Assembly (NCBI RefSeq): GCF_003945595.2
Contig: NW_024104421.1
Coordinates: forward strand, 5,890,001-5,954,000
Reading direction: 5' to 3'
From: Pipra filicauda
Taxonomy: Eukaryota; Chordata; Aves; Passeriformes; Pipridae
Length of the DNA stretch: 64,000 nucleotides
The translations under genes were made by a program, and so were the position numbers. This document shows positions 36,608-48,000 of the stretch, one piece after another. How positions within the stretch are numbered: the first letter of the stretch is position 1; the number at the start of each line of letters is the position of its first letter. The notes beneath the pieces are model-generated. The model was not told the DNA's origin, searched no databases, and saw only the letters and a list, made by a program, of their open reading frames with translations.

Positions 36608-37199
36608 TGTCGTGGCTTAACCCCAGCTGGCAACTCAGCCCCACGCAGCCGCTGACTCGCTGCTGCCCGTGGGTGGGGAGAGAATTGGAAGAGTAAAAGT
36701 GAGAAATCTCACGGGTTGAGACAAAGACAGCTCAACAGGTAAAGCAAAAGCCACATGCTAGTAAAGCAAAACAAGGAATTCATTCGCCACTTCCCATTGG
36801 CAGGCAGATGTTCGGCTATGCCTGGAAAAGCAGGGCTCCAACACGTGTAATGGTGATGTGGGAAGACAAAACGCCATCACTTTGAACATCTCCCCCTTCC
36901 TTCTTCCACAGCTTTAAGTGCTGAGCATGTCACCGTGGAGTATCACTGGAGTCAGTTGGGAGCAGCTGTCCCAGCTGTGTCCCTTCCCAACTTCTTGTGC
37001 CCCTCCAGCCTCCTCAGACCTGGATGCTGGGGTGAGGTGAGATGCAGAAAAGGCCTCGACTCTGTGTAAGCTCTGCTTAGCAAGAACCAAGACATCCCTG
37101 AATTATCCGCACTGTTCCCAGCACAAACCCAAAACACAGCCCCATACCAGCCAGCTATTGTGAAGAAGATTAACTCTGCCCCAGCCAACATCAGCACCA
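36608..37199 (-). mobile_element. Solo LTR, family A, inverted
   Basis: Begins TGTCGTGGCTTAACCCCAGC and ends with GATTAACTCTGCCCCAGCC close to 37,199. It is the reverse complement of the layout seen at 1982-2536, with shared inner blocks (CTCCAGCCTCCTCAG is private to this copy). No clear target duplication. No retroviral coding sequence. Confidence 0.8.
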
Positions 37200-37225
37200 G
37201 TGCACTCTCCACCCCTACAGGGCGG

Positions 37226-37560
37226 AGAACGCCAGGTGCCCACCAAAGCTGCTCTGTCACTCCTGTCTTCAGCTGGATAGGGGAAAGAATAGAAAGAGAG
37301 GTTCGTGGGTCAAGATGAGGACCGGGAAAGATCACTCATCAATTACTGTCACAGGCAAAACTAGCTTGACTTGGAGAAATTAATTGAGTTTATTACCAAT
37401 CAAATCAGAGTAGGATAATGAAAAATAAAACTATCTCTTAAAACACCTTCCCCCTACCCTCTCCTTCTTTCCTGAGTTCTCTACCTCCTGCCCCTGAGTG
37501 GTTTAGAGAGACGGCAAATGGCAGCTTTAGTCAGTTCATCACACATTTGACTTTAACTTA
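37226..37560. mobile_element. LTR fragment, family B (proximal part)
   Basis: ACGCCAGGTGCCCACCAAAG, then TTTATTACCAATCAAATCAG, GAAAAATAAAAC and AAAACACCTTCCCCCTACCC align with the reverse complement of the right half of 3153-4244. The first about 30 bases of the family, including its TG end, are missing next to the family A LTR. Confidence 0.72.
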
Positions 37561-40500
37561 CATTTCAAATACACAGTTTCTTCCATTGCCTCTTGTTTCT
37601 TATACTGTCTCTTCCTCTTCTTTTCTTCCTGCTTGGTTGCTTGACGATGTCTGGATTGCTGTGGAGGATGGGAGAGAGAAGAACTATCTTCCATAAATGG
37701 TGGGCAGGTGGAGATCAGCAGTTATGCTGTGAATCCAAACCATTCCTTTTATGTGCTTAATGGTCCAGTTTGTGTGTAGTTGTTCTAAGTATGCTTTTTT
37801 TTTACTGCTTCTTGGTGTGGAACAAGGGCCAGAGCTCAGTATTTCTCTCAGGTATGTCTGGTATTCTCATTAATTCCTCATTTGTGTGTATGGTCTTTAG
37901 CCCATTGCCTTTGGTTCAGTTGTCTACCATGTATTTTCTTAGGATTAGAACTAAGTATCTGCTGTCCCCATTATTGTTTGTCTGGTATGCTACTTTTCAC
38001 CAACTGCAGCCACTAAAAACCCTGGTGTGTGAGAAAATACACATCTTATTGTAGCACTTCTGTTTGAAACCATAACTTTGCACAAATTCTGTTGTAAATT
38101 CTGAACAAAAATTTGCAATAATTTGAATAGATGTTGAATCTTATTAATGCAACAATCTGCCAAATAAAATCTATTTCATTTTTTCCTGTAAAATAGAAGA
38201 GTTCTATCAGCTCTGTGAGGTGGCTTAAATCACTGAGTCCACTTGACAGTCTTTTGCAGGATATGAAGGACAAAGAAAAGTGCCAGAAAGACATCCTCCT
38301 TGCTTTTATTAGGAATACTTAGTGATAGGCTGGTATGGACAAGTAGGAGGAACAAGCATAGTGAATGACCTCTGTTAGTTCAGGCTCTTGATTAAAGCAT
38401 ACCTGGAGTGTTTCTCTATTAGTGTTTTAGTTAGGATAAAGATTGCGCCTTCTGAGTGAATTGTCCTTTTATCATGCTTTTGTTCTCATCACAGGAAATC
38501 TGTAGGGCACATGGGCTGGATTCCTCTTAGAAGAGACTAAATCAGAAGATGTGCTTTGATCTCTAATGGGTGTTTAGTCCATTAGACAGGCCTGGAGACA
38601 TTCAGAAGGAAAATATCCCAAGGTTTGGGCACTAACTGTTTTGCTCTATTAGTGGATCCAGTGGAGTGCACTGTTTGGTATAAACATAGCATGAAAGCTT
38701 TTAAGTACAGGACTCTCTATGTACCGATTGTAATTTTCAGGCTCGACCCCAAAGCCTTTAATTTGAATATATCTGAGTGGATTCCAAGTTCAAGAGTTCT
38801 CGCTAATCATTAAAGACAAATTTACAGAATACCATACACCAAACTTCTGCATCTTTTGCCAAAGTTTGGTGATGACAGAGTTCTTCCACAATGCAGTCAT
38901 GCAACAGAGGAAAGTATTCCTCATATAAGTATTCTCCTTAAGGAATATAAATATACATAAAGAATATTTCACCTGCAATTTTCCATCCTCCTTTCAGCTC
39001 TTCCCTGAAACATGTAGCTCACATAAAAGCTTTCAGTCTTTGCAAAGAGTTATTTGACAAGTTTAAAAGCCACCTCAAGTCAGACAATCTTAGTAATGAT
39101 AGTACCAACTCTCCCTTGGGTGAACACTCAAAAAAACTCAAACAGAGAGAAGTGGTTTTAGCAACTAGCATTAGCTATCAGAAACCTTGTGGTAGTAGTA
39201 TGTGTTGAAGATACCCAGAATGTGCTTGGTGAAGGCAGTTCACAAATAAAGTACAGTGAGGTTTAGATTTACTGAAGTAGTACTGTACACTCTGGTTCTT
39301 GAGCAAGGTTTCCATTACCTTTCATAGACTTCAGACCTGACTGAAAGAATTTTGTCCCGTGCACAAAAGCTTTTCCGTAGAGTGAGATAGCACTGCACAG
39401 CTGTTCTGATGCTTTCATGGATATGATGAACTTTGTTTCCCTAAACTTCCTCCCCACCCTCCCACATCTTTCTTTCCTATTCTTGAGCAGACCGTTGAAA
39501 AATACTGGCTCTAACCCATTCGTATTTCTTTGCTTACCATAAAAAATCATGTTACTGTTTAAAATTACATTATTTCTTTCCTCAAACATGCTTTATGTTC
39601 TTCCCTTTCTTTACATGAGAATGAGAAGGGAAATAATATTCAAAATATCTGTATTTGTTGCCAAACAGGCCAGTGTTACTCTTAAAAGTGTAATTTGGAG
39701 CTCTTTTGAGCTGAGTATTCCAAGCAGATGTTAGGGTTTGTTTGTTTTTTTCCTATCATATTAGGAAGTGAATGAGCTACAGCTGTAATGCTGTAGAAAC
39801 AATATATGCTCATTAATATTAAAGACAGGACTTCTGAAGTGTTTCACACTGTTTTCAACACTTTCCATTTTAGCTCAAGTTGGGTTTTTGTTGCCCACAT
39901 AGTAAGCTGCAAATCCGCAAAACATTGTAACACAGTTCCTGTCAACTTTGCAACTACCATATAACATTTTACCTCACCTAAGGTTATCCTAGGTGATACT
40001 AAAGTTTAACTTTATCTTTCAGGGGGCAGAGGGTATGCACAAATAATGACTGCTTGATGCAGATCTTGCATCTGGGGGCTCAGAGTGCTTTGGATGCAGT
40101 GGTGTCATAGCAGGGTGCAAAGGATGGACGCGCTGTGAAGATAGGTTGGAGCAAGTTTCCCACTTAATATGGGTCCTGTGAATTTCTGCCCATTTCAAAT
40201 GCCTGTGTGGATAGCTGAGATTGCCAGCTAAAATATATAGTCTTCCCTCCTTTGCTAAAAACAATTGTATTCATTTTTTTGTATTGATTCTTTCAAGACA
40301 TGTCCTAGGAGCTGAAAGTTCAAGGCAAAATGGGAGGAAAGGAATATATGAGCTACTAACAGGCTTTTAAAATATTTACTGTGGACTGAGACTTGTCCTG
40401 TGATGGAAAATGCTGCCCTAAGGCTCCTCTAAGACCATCTTCCACTGAACACAGTAAAGGGTCAGTACTGAAAATATACAACGCTCCAGGTAGCAAAGCT

Positions 40501-43500
40501 AATTATTAGCTTACTGGGTACCAGACTTCAAGTAAAGGTGGTGGATATACCTCACAGAACTTCAGTAACATGGATGTTCAGTGGTTCTGTTTTATGCAGA
40601 ACCACAGCCCCTTGTGCCCTGATGTGTGCTTCATCCCTGGTGAAACTGAAACATTGAAAAGAAAGAAATTGGAATTTCCAGTATTACTAAGGTGTTGATT
40701 TCATAAGCCTAGGTTATTGCAGAAATAAAATTGTGCATTGATATTTGTATGTAAAAATCAATATCAATATTCTGTAAGGGATGCAGAATTACTTTGAATA
40801 TTAAGAAGTGATGGTGGATATGGGAGTGTGTATATTACTGATAAAATCCAGAGGAAGTTTCCTATACGATTCTGTTTATTTTTGCCTCAGAGGGACAAAG
40901 AAAGAGATGTACAATTTTATTTGTTAAACTTCTTGATGGTATATGTTAACATTTATCTTAAAAAGTCCCAAGCCAAGGTAATTTTTATTGAATTTGCACT
41001 GTCATAAAATAATTGTGGAGGTTATCTGCTTTTTTACCTGAAACATGCATTAATCACAGATGATCAATTTTATTTTCTTGAAAAATAAAACAAATTTCAT
41101 AAATTGCCTTCCAAAGTCAATTCCGGCTTGCCTTTAATATATCTGGAAAGTACCTAAATACCTCAGTCCTGTAAATCACTGGCTCAAACCATAACTACAC
41201 TAGTAACTTTCCTACCCCGTGAGCCCAAATGCTGAAGTGGAACATTCTGTTGGTTTTCTTTGTGAAAACAGGGATGCTGCCACATTTAGTTACACAGATT
41301 AGAGCCTTCCTCTGTCATCTTCACCTTTTGGGCCCAAAGATGCCATCTAAGGAATAAGATATTAACCAACATATATATTTTTTAAAAAAAAACAATATAA
41401 AGACCTGTTTTAAATTCTATTATTCACATTTTCTGCAATCCAGAGAGAACTGAACAGCCCATGTATAAGTATTAGGTACAGCTATCATGCTCTGCTTTTT
41501 TCTCTGAGAAATAAAACATTATCATCTACAGAATGAATAATTCTTCTGTGTAAATCACCTCAATTTACTTCAGTTAAATTGTTCAGGTTTTATATTACTG
41601 TGAAAAAAAATATATGTAGCCTTAATAGAATTCTAGTAAAAGGTAATATAAAAATAGCCTACTGCTACTGGTCAATGTGGTTCTACTCTTTGGACAGGAA
41701 TCTTAAATTCTGGGCTGAAAGCAGAACTTTCGTTTTTAAGGCTCAATGTATGTGCTGAATCTTGAAAAATTAATCTTGAAAGCATCTGGAAATTGCTTAA
41801 TTTGAAATCAGGCTTGCCTCCCTTCTTAAGAAAATACTTCTGCTTTGGTTATTGGTAGAGGCAAATTTGAAGTCAAGTGACAGTGCACTATAAATTACCT
41901 GTGAAAATTTCCCACTTCTTTGTCTGTTTGCCATTTATTATAATTAAAAAAAAATAAAAAAAAACAAGCAGCAATCAGCAGCCATTGCTGTCACACTATG
42001 AGCCATGCAGCTTGCCCAATCCTAAACTTCTTCACCTGCTGCTATGTATACTCATATGTCTAAGGGTGGCATCTGGGCATGCACTGACTGATCTGATGTG
42101 GGCATGCACTGACTGGGGCATGCACTGACTGATCTGATATGGAAAAAAGGGCCAATACAGCACACTGCCTTCCTGCAACTGCCTGGTGGGACACGGCAGT
42201 GACAAGTGCCAGCAGCTGTGAACATGGAAATGTGCCAAGAGCACCAAAAGAGGAGAAACAGTCTGTTGGGGAAATTCATTGCCTGAGTCCACACCAAATT
42301 CTCTGCACCAATCCTGCGAGACACAAACTATGCCAGTGCCTCATGGAAATGTTTCTGAAGAAATACTGCTTGAGATGTGCAACACAGCACCAAGCAGTTT
42401 CCATTTACCTACTGTTATTTCTGTTATTACTGAAGAGTGTTGCAGGACACTCTGTTTGATTTGTGAGTAATTCCAGATCTCCCTAAAGCTGACTGGTGTG
42501 CCAGCTGCTCATCTCTTGCAAATGAGAATATCCTGTGTTCATATCCCCTAGGAAAGGTCTGGGATAGCAAGGTGTGATGGGAGCTGAGCAGAGCTGAGAA
42601 ATTAGTATTAGGAGGGTAGAAAGTGATTTGTTGCTGAGCAGTGAGGCAATTTGAAGGTACTGGTGGATGAAGCGTGAAGTGAAAAGGATTAGAAGATGAG
42701 TGCACAGTAAAAGGTGCAGAGCAGCTAAAGCCTTAGGAAGAAAGCAAGCCAGAAAGAGTTTCTTGGCAGGGGGAGAAGGGTTGAAAGTAACTTTAGGCAC
42801 TGTGAACAGAGAGATGTTCTGCTTGTTGTGTGTGGGGACAGGACTGCTGGTATTGCCTGAGCTGCTGAAGTGCTTGTTCACAGAGAAACATGCCCATGTT
42901 GGTGAACAGGCATTGCACCCCTCTACCTCCTGTTCCAGTGGCTTCAGGGTGGAGCTTGTGCTGGAGGAGGCCAGAGTGCCTCTGCTTTGAGCTCTGTATT
43001 GGGGTCTGTGTTGATCAGCCTCTTGCTGGGGATCAGGAAAATACCAAGGGAGTGGAGCTGAAGTGGTGGGGAGGATCTGGATCCCAGAGTCAGGTATGAG
43101 CTTTGTATGCTGGAGAGCAGCAGAGCAGCAGGCTCAGGAGAGAGGGAACACAGGAACTGGTGAGTTAAGAAGAGTTGAAAAAGTGAGGCCAAGGTTTTAT
43201 TTCATGGATTAGGAGGGCATGGGGATGCACTGAGCCACTGATGCACAAGCCCCTTGCTTTTCAAAATGAAATGTACGGAATCTACTAGGAATAGCAGTTG
43301 TTTTGCTAACAGATGCTGCCTGCTGCTTTTGGTAGAAGGGCTAAGACATGCTTTTGTAATTTCCCCACTTTGCTCCCCCTCTGCCATCCTATGACCTCGT
43401 AGTGTATCTGTTTATTTCCAAGACAAGTCTATGGGATCCCTCTGTTTTGACAGAAGCAGTAAACCAACACCTCTTGCTGTCTCAACACTACTTCCCTAAG

Positions 43501-43575
43501 GGCTTGGTGGGTTATGAGGTGAAATATATCCTATTTATATTCTCACAGAGCACTTGAATGTGCAGTAGTGAATAA
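37561..43575. other. Intergenic between convergent genes
   Basis: About 6 kb with no coding sequence recognised. Open frames (37,770-38,054; 42,139-42,881) have no domains. It holds A-rich runs at about 41,943-41,965 and a minisatellite at 42,074. Confidence 0.55.
42074..42141. repeat. Short minisatellite, three units
   Basis: Three head-to-tail copies of GGGCATGCACTGACT. The first and third continue into GATCTGAT(G/A)T; the middle copy lacks that extension. The core contains the palindrome GCATGC. Confidence 0.85.
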
Positions 43576-43597
43576 TTTATTTTATTGACATTTTATT
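43576..43597 (-). terminator. SLC13A4: Candidate poly(A) signals of SLC13A4
   Basis: Three AATAAA hexamers on the minus strand (TTTATT on + at 43,576, 43,581 and 43,592), about 1.35 kb past the SLC13A4 stop. The implied 3' UTR length is plausible for this gene. A closer ATTAAA lies at 44,863-44,868. Which is used cannot be told from sequence. Confidence 0.35.
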
Positions 43598-44938
43598 TTT
43601 GCAGAATAGACATTCACACTATCAACTGGAGAGCTTAGATTATAAGTGGAAAGCATAAACATTCATTAAAGTGTATGTCTGAAGAGTGTGATTACATGAG
43701 ATCCAATCATCCTAATATAGAGCATAAATGTATTGACATTAAAGAAATTATGAAAACTAGGACATAATACATGCAATTTTCTGAATATCACAAGGATCCA
43801 GTCAGAAAAGCAGGGCATTCACTTTGCTGATGATAAAGAGAGTGAGCTTTTGGTTTGGTAGTTATCTGCTCTATGTCAGATTTTCCTACATTTGAAGTTC
43901 TGTTCTCTGGGCTGGTAGAGAGCAGGTGGGCATGATGTTTAAGTGAATGCACAGGATGAGGAGATACACCAGCACCACTCCAGCCCTCTCCCTTCTTACT
44001 CATGGAGCAGCACCAAGTGCCATCTCGGATGAGACTGTCCTTTCTCTGTCAGGGGAATTGTAACTGCATGTTGAAACAGCAGCCAAAGAGAGGAGAGCTG
44101 TGGGTGTCTTGGCCTGGTAAGGTTTTGCTGGTTATAGCTTTTCCTGCTGAAAGAACTCCCACTTCAACCATGATAAAAAAAGGCATTGAACAAAGCTTTC
44201 TGTTTCTGAAACTCTTCCTTTCAAAGCAGAGATTGCAAGTACTGCAATATTGGAAATTTATACTGGTGCTGTGGGAAAAAAAAATCTGCTTCTAAGGAGA
44301 ATTCTCCTTCCTCTCTGGAGGTTTCTGTTATCCCTTTGAAGAGCTGTAGCTGGTAGTTGGTAATTATATTTTGGTCCAGGTCATATGAGTTAGGTGGGAA
44401 AATGGATTTTTACACCACAGTGATGGGTCACCTCAAAAGAAGAAGAATAATTTGCCTTTAAAGAAGTAGGCTTATAAAACCTTGTGTTTGGGAGTAAGGC
44501 CTCCCCTGCATTCACTGTAGAAGTCAATTGTAGGACTGAGTATCCCACTGCTGAGTACACCAGTGCATGTGTACCTTGTCTTCCACTATTTGAGTCCTGT
44601 ATACAAGTCCTGCATAATTGTTCTAAGGTATGAAAAAGCTGTAGGAAGATAATTAGAAGGAGGTGATTTTTTTTCCAAGTTGTGGTATCCCAGGGAAAGC
44701 AACGATAGAGCAAAGCTAATCTCTCCTTTTAAGTCACACTGATTTTCAGAACTGAACAGTTTTTGCAGAAGACATCCCTGTGGATTTTCTTCATGGTTTT
44801 CCTATGGATCCCGGTTCTATGTTTACACAAGTTTTTTCTTTCTTTCATATGTGCAATGTAGGTTTAATATTTCGTCCCAACTCACTTTGGTCTTGCACTT
44901 TTTGTTTTTTCTTTTTTCTTTTTTTTTTTAATTGAAGA
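43598..44938 (-). other. SLC13A4: Probable 3' UTR of SLC13A4
   Basis: Non-coding DNA between the stop codon and the candidate poly(A) cluster. A T-rich run at about 44,900-44,930 lies just after the stop on the plus side. No other gene was recognised here. Confidence 0.4.
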
Positions 44939-45076
44939 TTATGTTTGGCTAGTGATGTTACTGATCGCTGCCCATTCTGGAAAGGAATTCAACTGGAAGA
45001 GTCTAATTCCCCAGGTGTTGATTGCCACCATGACAACAGCCAGGCCAATCAGATTTACACCCAGGCCAGCTTTCAC
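44939..45076 (-). CDS. SLC13A4: SLC13A4 last exon with stop
   Basis: 138 nt. VKAGLGVNLIGLAVVMVAIN, then TWGIRLFQL and the tail ISNITSQT before TAA at 44,939-44,941. NIT is a likely extracellular N-glycosylation site, as in the family. Acceptor GCTTTTGCAG. Confidence 0.98.
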   Translation of the reverse strand: MKAGLGVNLIGLAVVMVAINTWGIRLFQLNSFPEWAAISNITSQT

Positions 45077-48000
45077 CTGCAAAAGCAAAATGCATCAGAG
45101 CACAATGACAACTTAATCAAAACCAGTTAACATAGAAAAAAAAAGTCAGTAGGGTCTATACTGACATATCTAGTCTGGTAAGTCCTGATACCTAGAGCCA
45201 AAAAAAAGCCCAATGAATACTATGTATCAGGGTATAGATTGTGGGAGTGTTCAGGAGCGATAGTCTGAGATGGACTGTTGGAAAGTTCATTGGAAAACTG
45301 CTCAGTTTGTCACTTGAACTTCTCAATCAGATAATCAGAGTGGGGAGTTATACCACACGTAGCAAGGTGATACACGACTTACTGCGGAGGAGCTATGTGA
45401 TAATCTAATTTTTCCTGCTTTCTTTGCTTGTCTTAACAGGTCAATGCAATTTAGGATTGCATACTCCTAAAGCTCTTTAGACCATTACATTCATTAAAAA
45501 AATAAAGATGATAAACGCATGTATTCTACAGCAGATTTTTGGATGTACTTAACCTGGCAGCTCAGTTGCACTGCAGATCAATATTATTTTATATTAGCAC
45601 CAGTATAATCATTATTGTTATTGGCTGGTGTTGAAGTTGCATGAAGCATGGGAGGATATACCCAGTCTCAAGACTCACCATATCTTTAATCTGGCAGTGC
45701 CCATAACTGAAGACAATGGCATTTGGAGGATTACCCACTGGCAGCATCACCGCAAATGAGATACACATGGTGACAGGAATCAGGGTGTATAAAGGGTTGA
45801 TAAGCAGGGTTTCTGACTGAAAGAAGAGAGAAAGACAGGTGTTTCACCTAATCAATAAAAACCCCTAGACAACTAGGATGAAGGGAACCTCTTTGTCAAG
45901 ATTGTATGAATCTCATCTCCCTAGTTTCTAAACTTAAGTGTGAAACTATCTTTACTTGGTTACTTTTCTTTTTTTTAGAGAAATGCTGTAATTTGGAGCT
46001 GGTCATGGTCCAGGGATCTCTCTTGGAACGTTTCACACTGAGACAGGATGGAATTTGCTACTAATAGGCAACCTTTGTTCTTCCACTTGCTCTCTGTGTC
46101 ATTCAGTATTGTGTCTTATGGATCTAACACTTCAGTCTTCATCTAACATCAAGAACTTACTTCTTTCAGTTGCCGAATATACTGGGACCATTCTGTAAAG
46201 TCCTCCTGAATGGTGGTTAGAAAAACTAATTGTTCATGGCCCAAACTTGTGTGATGTGAAGGCAGTGATGATGGAAGGTTCTTTACAGTGGGCTGAAAGA
46301 GTTGTTCTGCTGCTGCAGTCTTCAACAGTGGTGAAATATTTGCATTTTAATTTACACTGATTTGGTCTAGTTTTATGTCAGAGGAAAAGGGAAGGATATT
46401 TGCAAAGCCAACACCATTTCTGGGAGGGAAGTGTTCCTAGGTTACTTTTGCAATCAAAAAAGAGAGACTGCCATAAGGTGGCAGTTCAGACTACTATAAG
46501 TAGATTACTGGTATAAACTTTTCTTTAGGAGAGTCTCTTTCTGCATGGAACAGAAGTAAATCTGAACTCCTAAGCCACACAAACATAATTACTTATTTTC
46601 ATCTGACCATATCTTTATATTATCTCAGAGCTGTTCACATGCTTTGGAACAGTCTCCTAAACTTGTTCTGATATGAAAAGATCGTTAATGACCTGACTTT
46701 TTTGTAAGAAAAGCTTCACATTACATAAATGAAAAGAAATAAGATGGTTTTCTGTAACTGTTATTCCAGTATAAAATGAAATTAATATCCCTTTCCTCTG
46801 TTTTTGTCAACAGTATCCTGACTTTTTTTGAACAAGACATTTAAAATAATCTTGATAAAAGTATCTCAAGTTTTATGTGAAATTCACCTATCTTCTTGAT
46901 TGCATCATCACCTTTTCTTGTGAACCCCTTAGTTCAGGAGCTAAGTTTTCGCTTTTTCTGAGAGGTATTAAATAAATTCCTTGGTGCTAAAATATGCTTT
47001 TGGCTGCCCAAGTTTATTATTTTTCCTAATCCAAAGACTACAGGACAGCAGCTTGGGAACTGGGGCTGAGTTTCATGTGAAAAGAGTGTCGACACCCTGA
47101 CATCCTGAAACATTCCCACAAGCCTCTCAGGAACAACAGATTAAAATGTCGTTGTTTTTACTCACCATGCTGCATAAAATAGGCAGAAAGATGGTTATAG
47201 TTGCTGGATTACTAACAAATTCTGTTACCAGGGATACCAAAATGCAAGCCAGCAGGGTTACAGCCCAGTAGGGAAGGCTGCTCAGGGAGAGCATTTGACG
47301 TCCAATCCACGTAGAGAGGCCAGAGGTCTGGGGAAAGGACAGAGGCACAAGAATTGCTGAATACTTGGTATGTTTGTAAAACAGATTCTTCTCTTTGTGG
47401 CAGTTTACATCAGAGAATCCCTCCAACAAATAAACCAAGTTAAGGTCAATGCTTTCTGTATTTGCTTTTGTTCAGTAATCTGGATTTCACTTCAGCACCT
47501 AATAAATAGTAAGAAAGAGATACATTTGGCAGTTAATAACAATAAAAATGTACCAAGGCTGATCTTCCCTCTTTCTTCGGCGTGTGAACTGGAGTATAGA
47601 AAATTGGTGATGACGGATTGCACATTCTGGGTAGAATTAATTTTGAAATTAATATGCATACTTGTAGTTGTCTACATATAGGAGTCTATAGGAGAGTTAA
47701 ATGTGTATTTATGAATTATACTCAGTGTAGATATAGTCAGGAGGGCCTAAAGTATGATTTGTCCATTCGGCACTAGGAGCTTCACTCAGTTGCCTAAAGA
47801 GGAGCACCCAGTGAGAGCTGAGATGTTCCCCCTCTCTCTGGTTAGCTGCTAGTTGAGAAAGTGTGAGGTGTTCCTCAGATCCTGTGTCATGCCTGCTGGT
47901 CCTGCAGGCATGACATGAATATCTAGATATTCTGAAGCCCCTGAAATGGTGGATGCCTACACAAATGATTTGAGCTCTAACCAGCATTTTGTTAGCTAGA

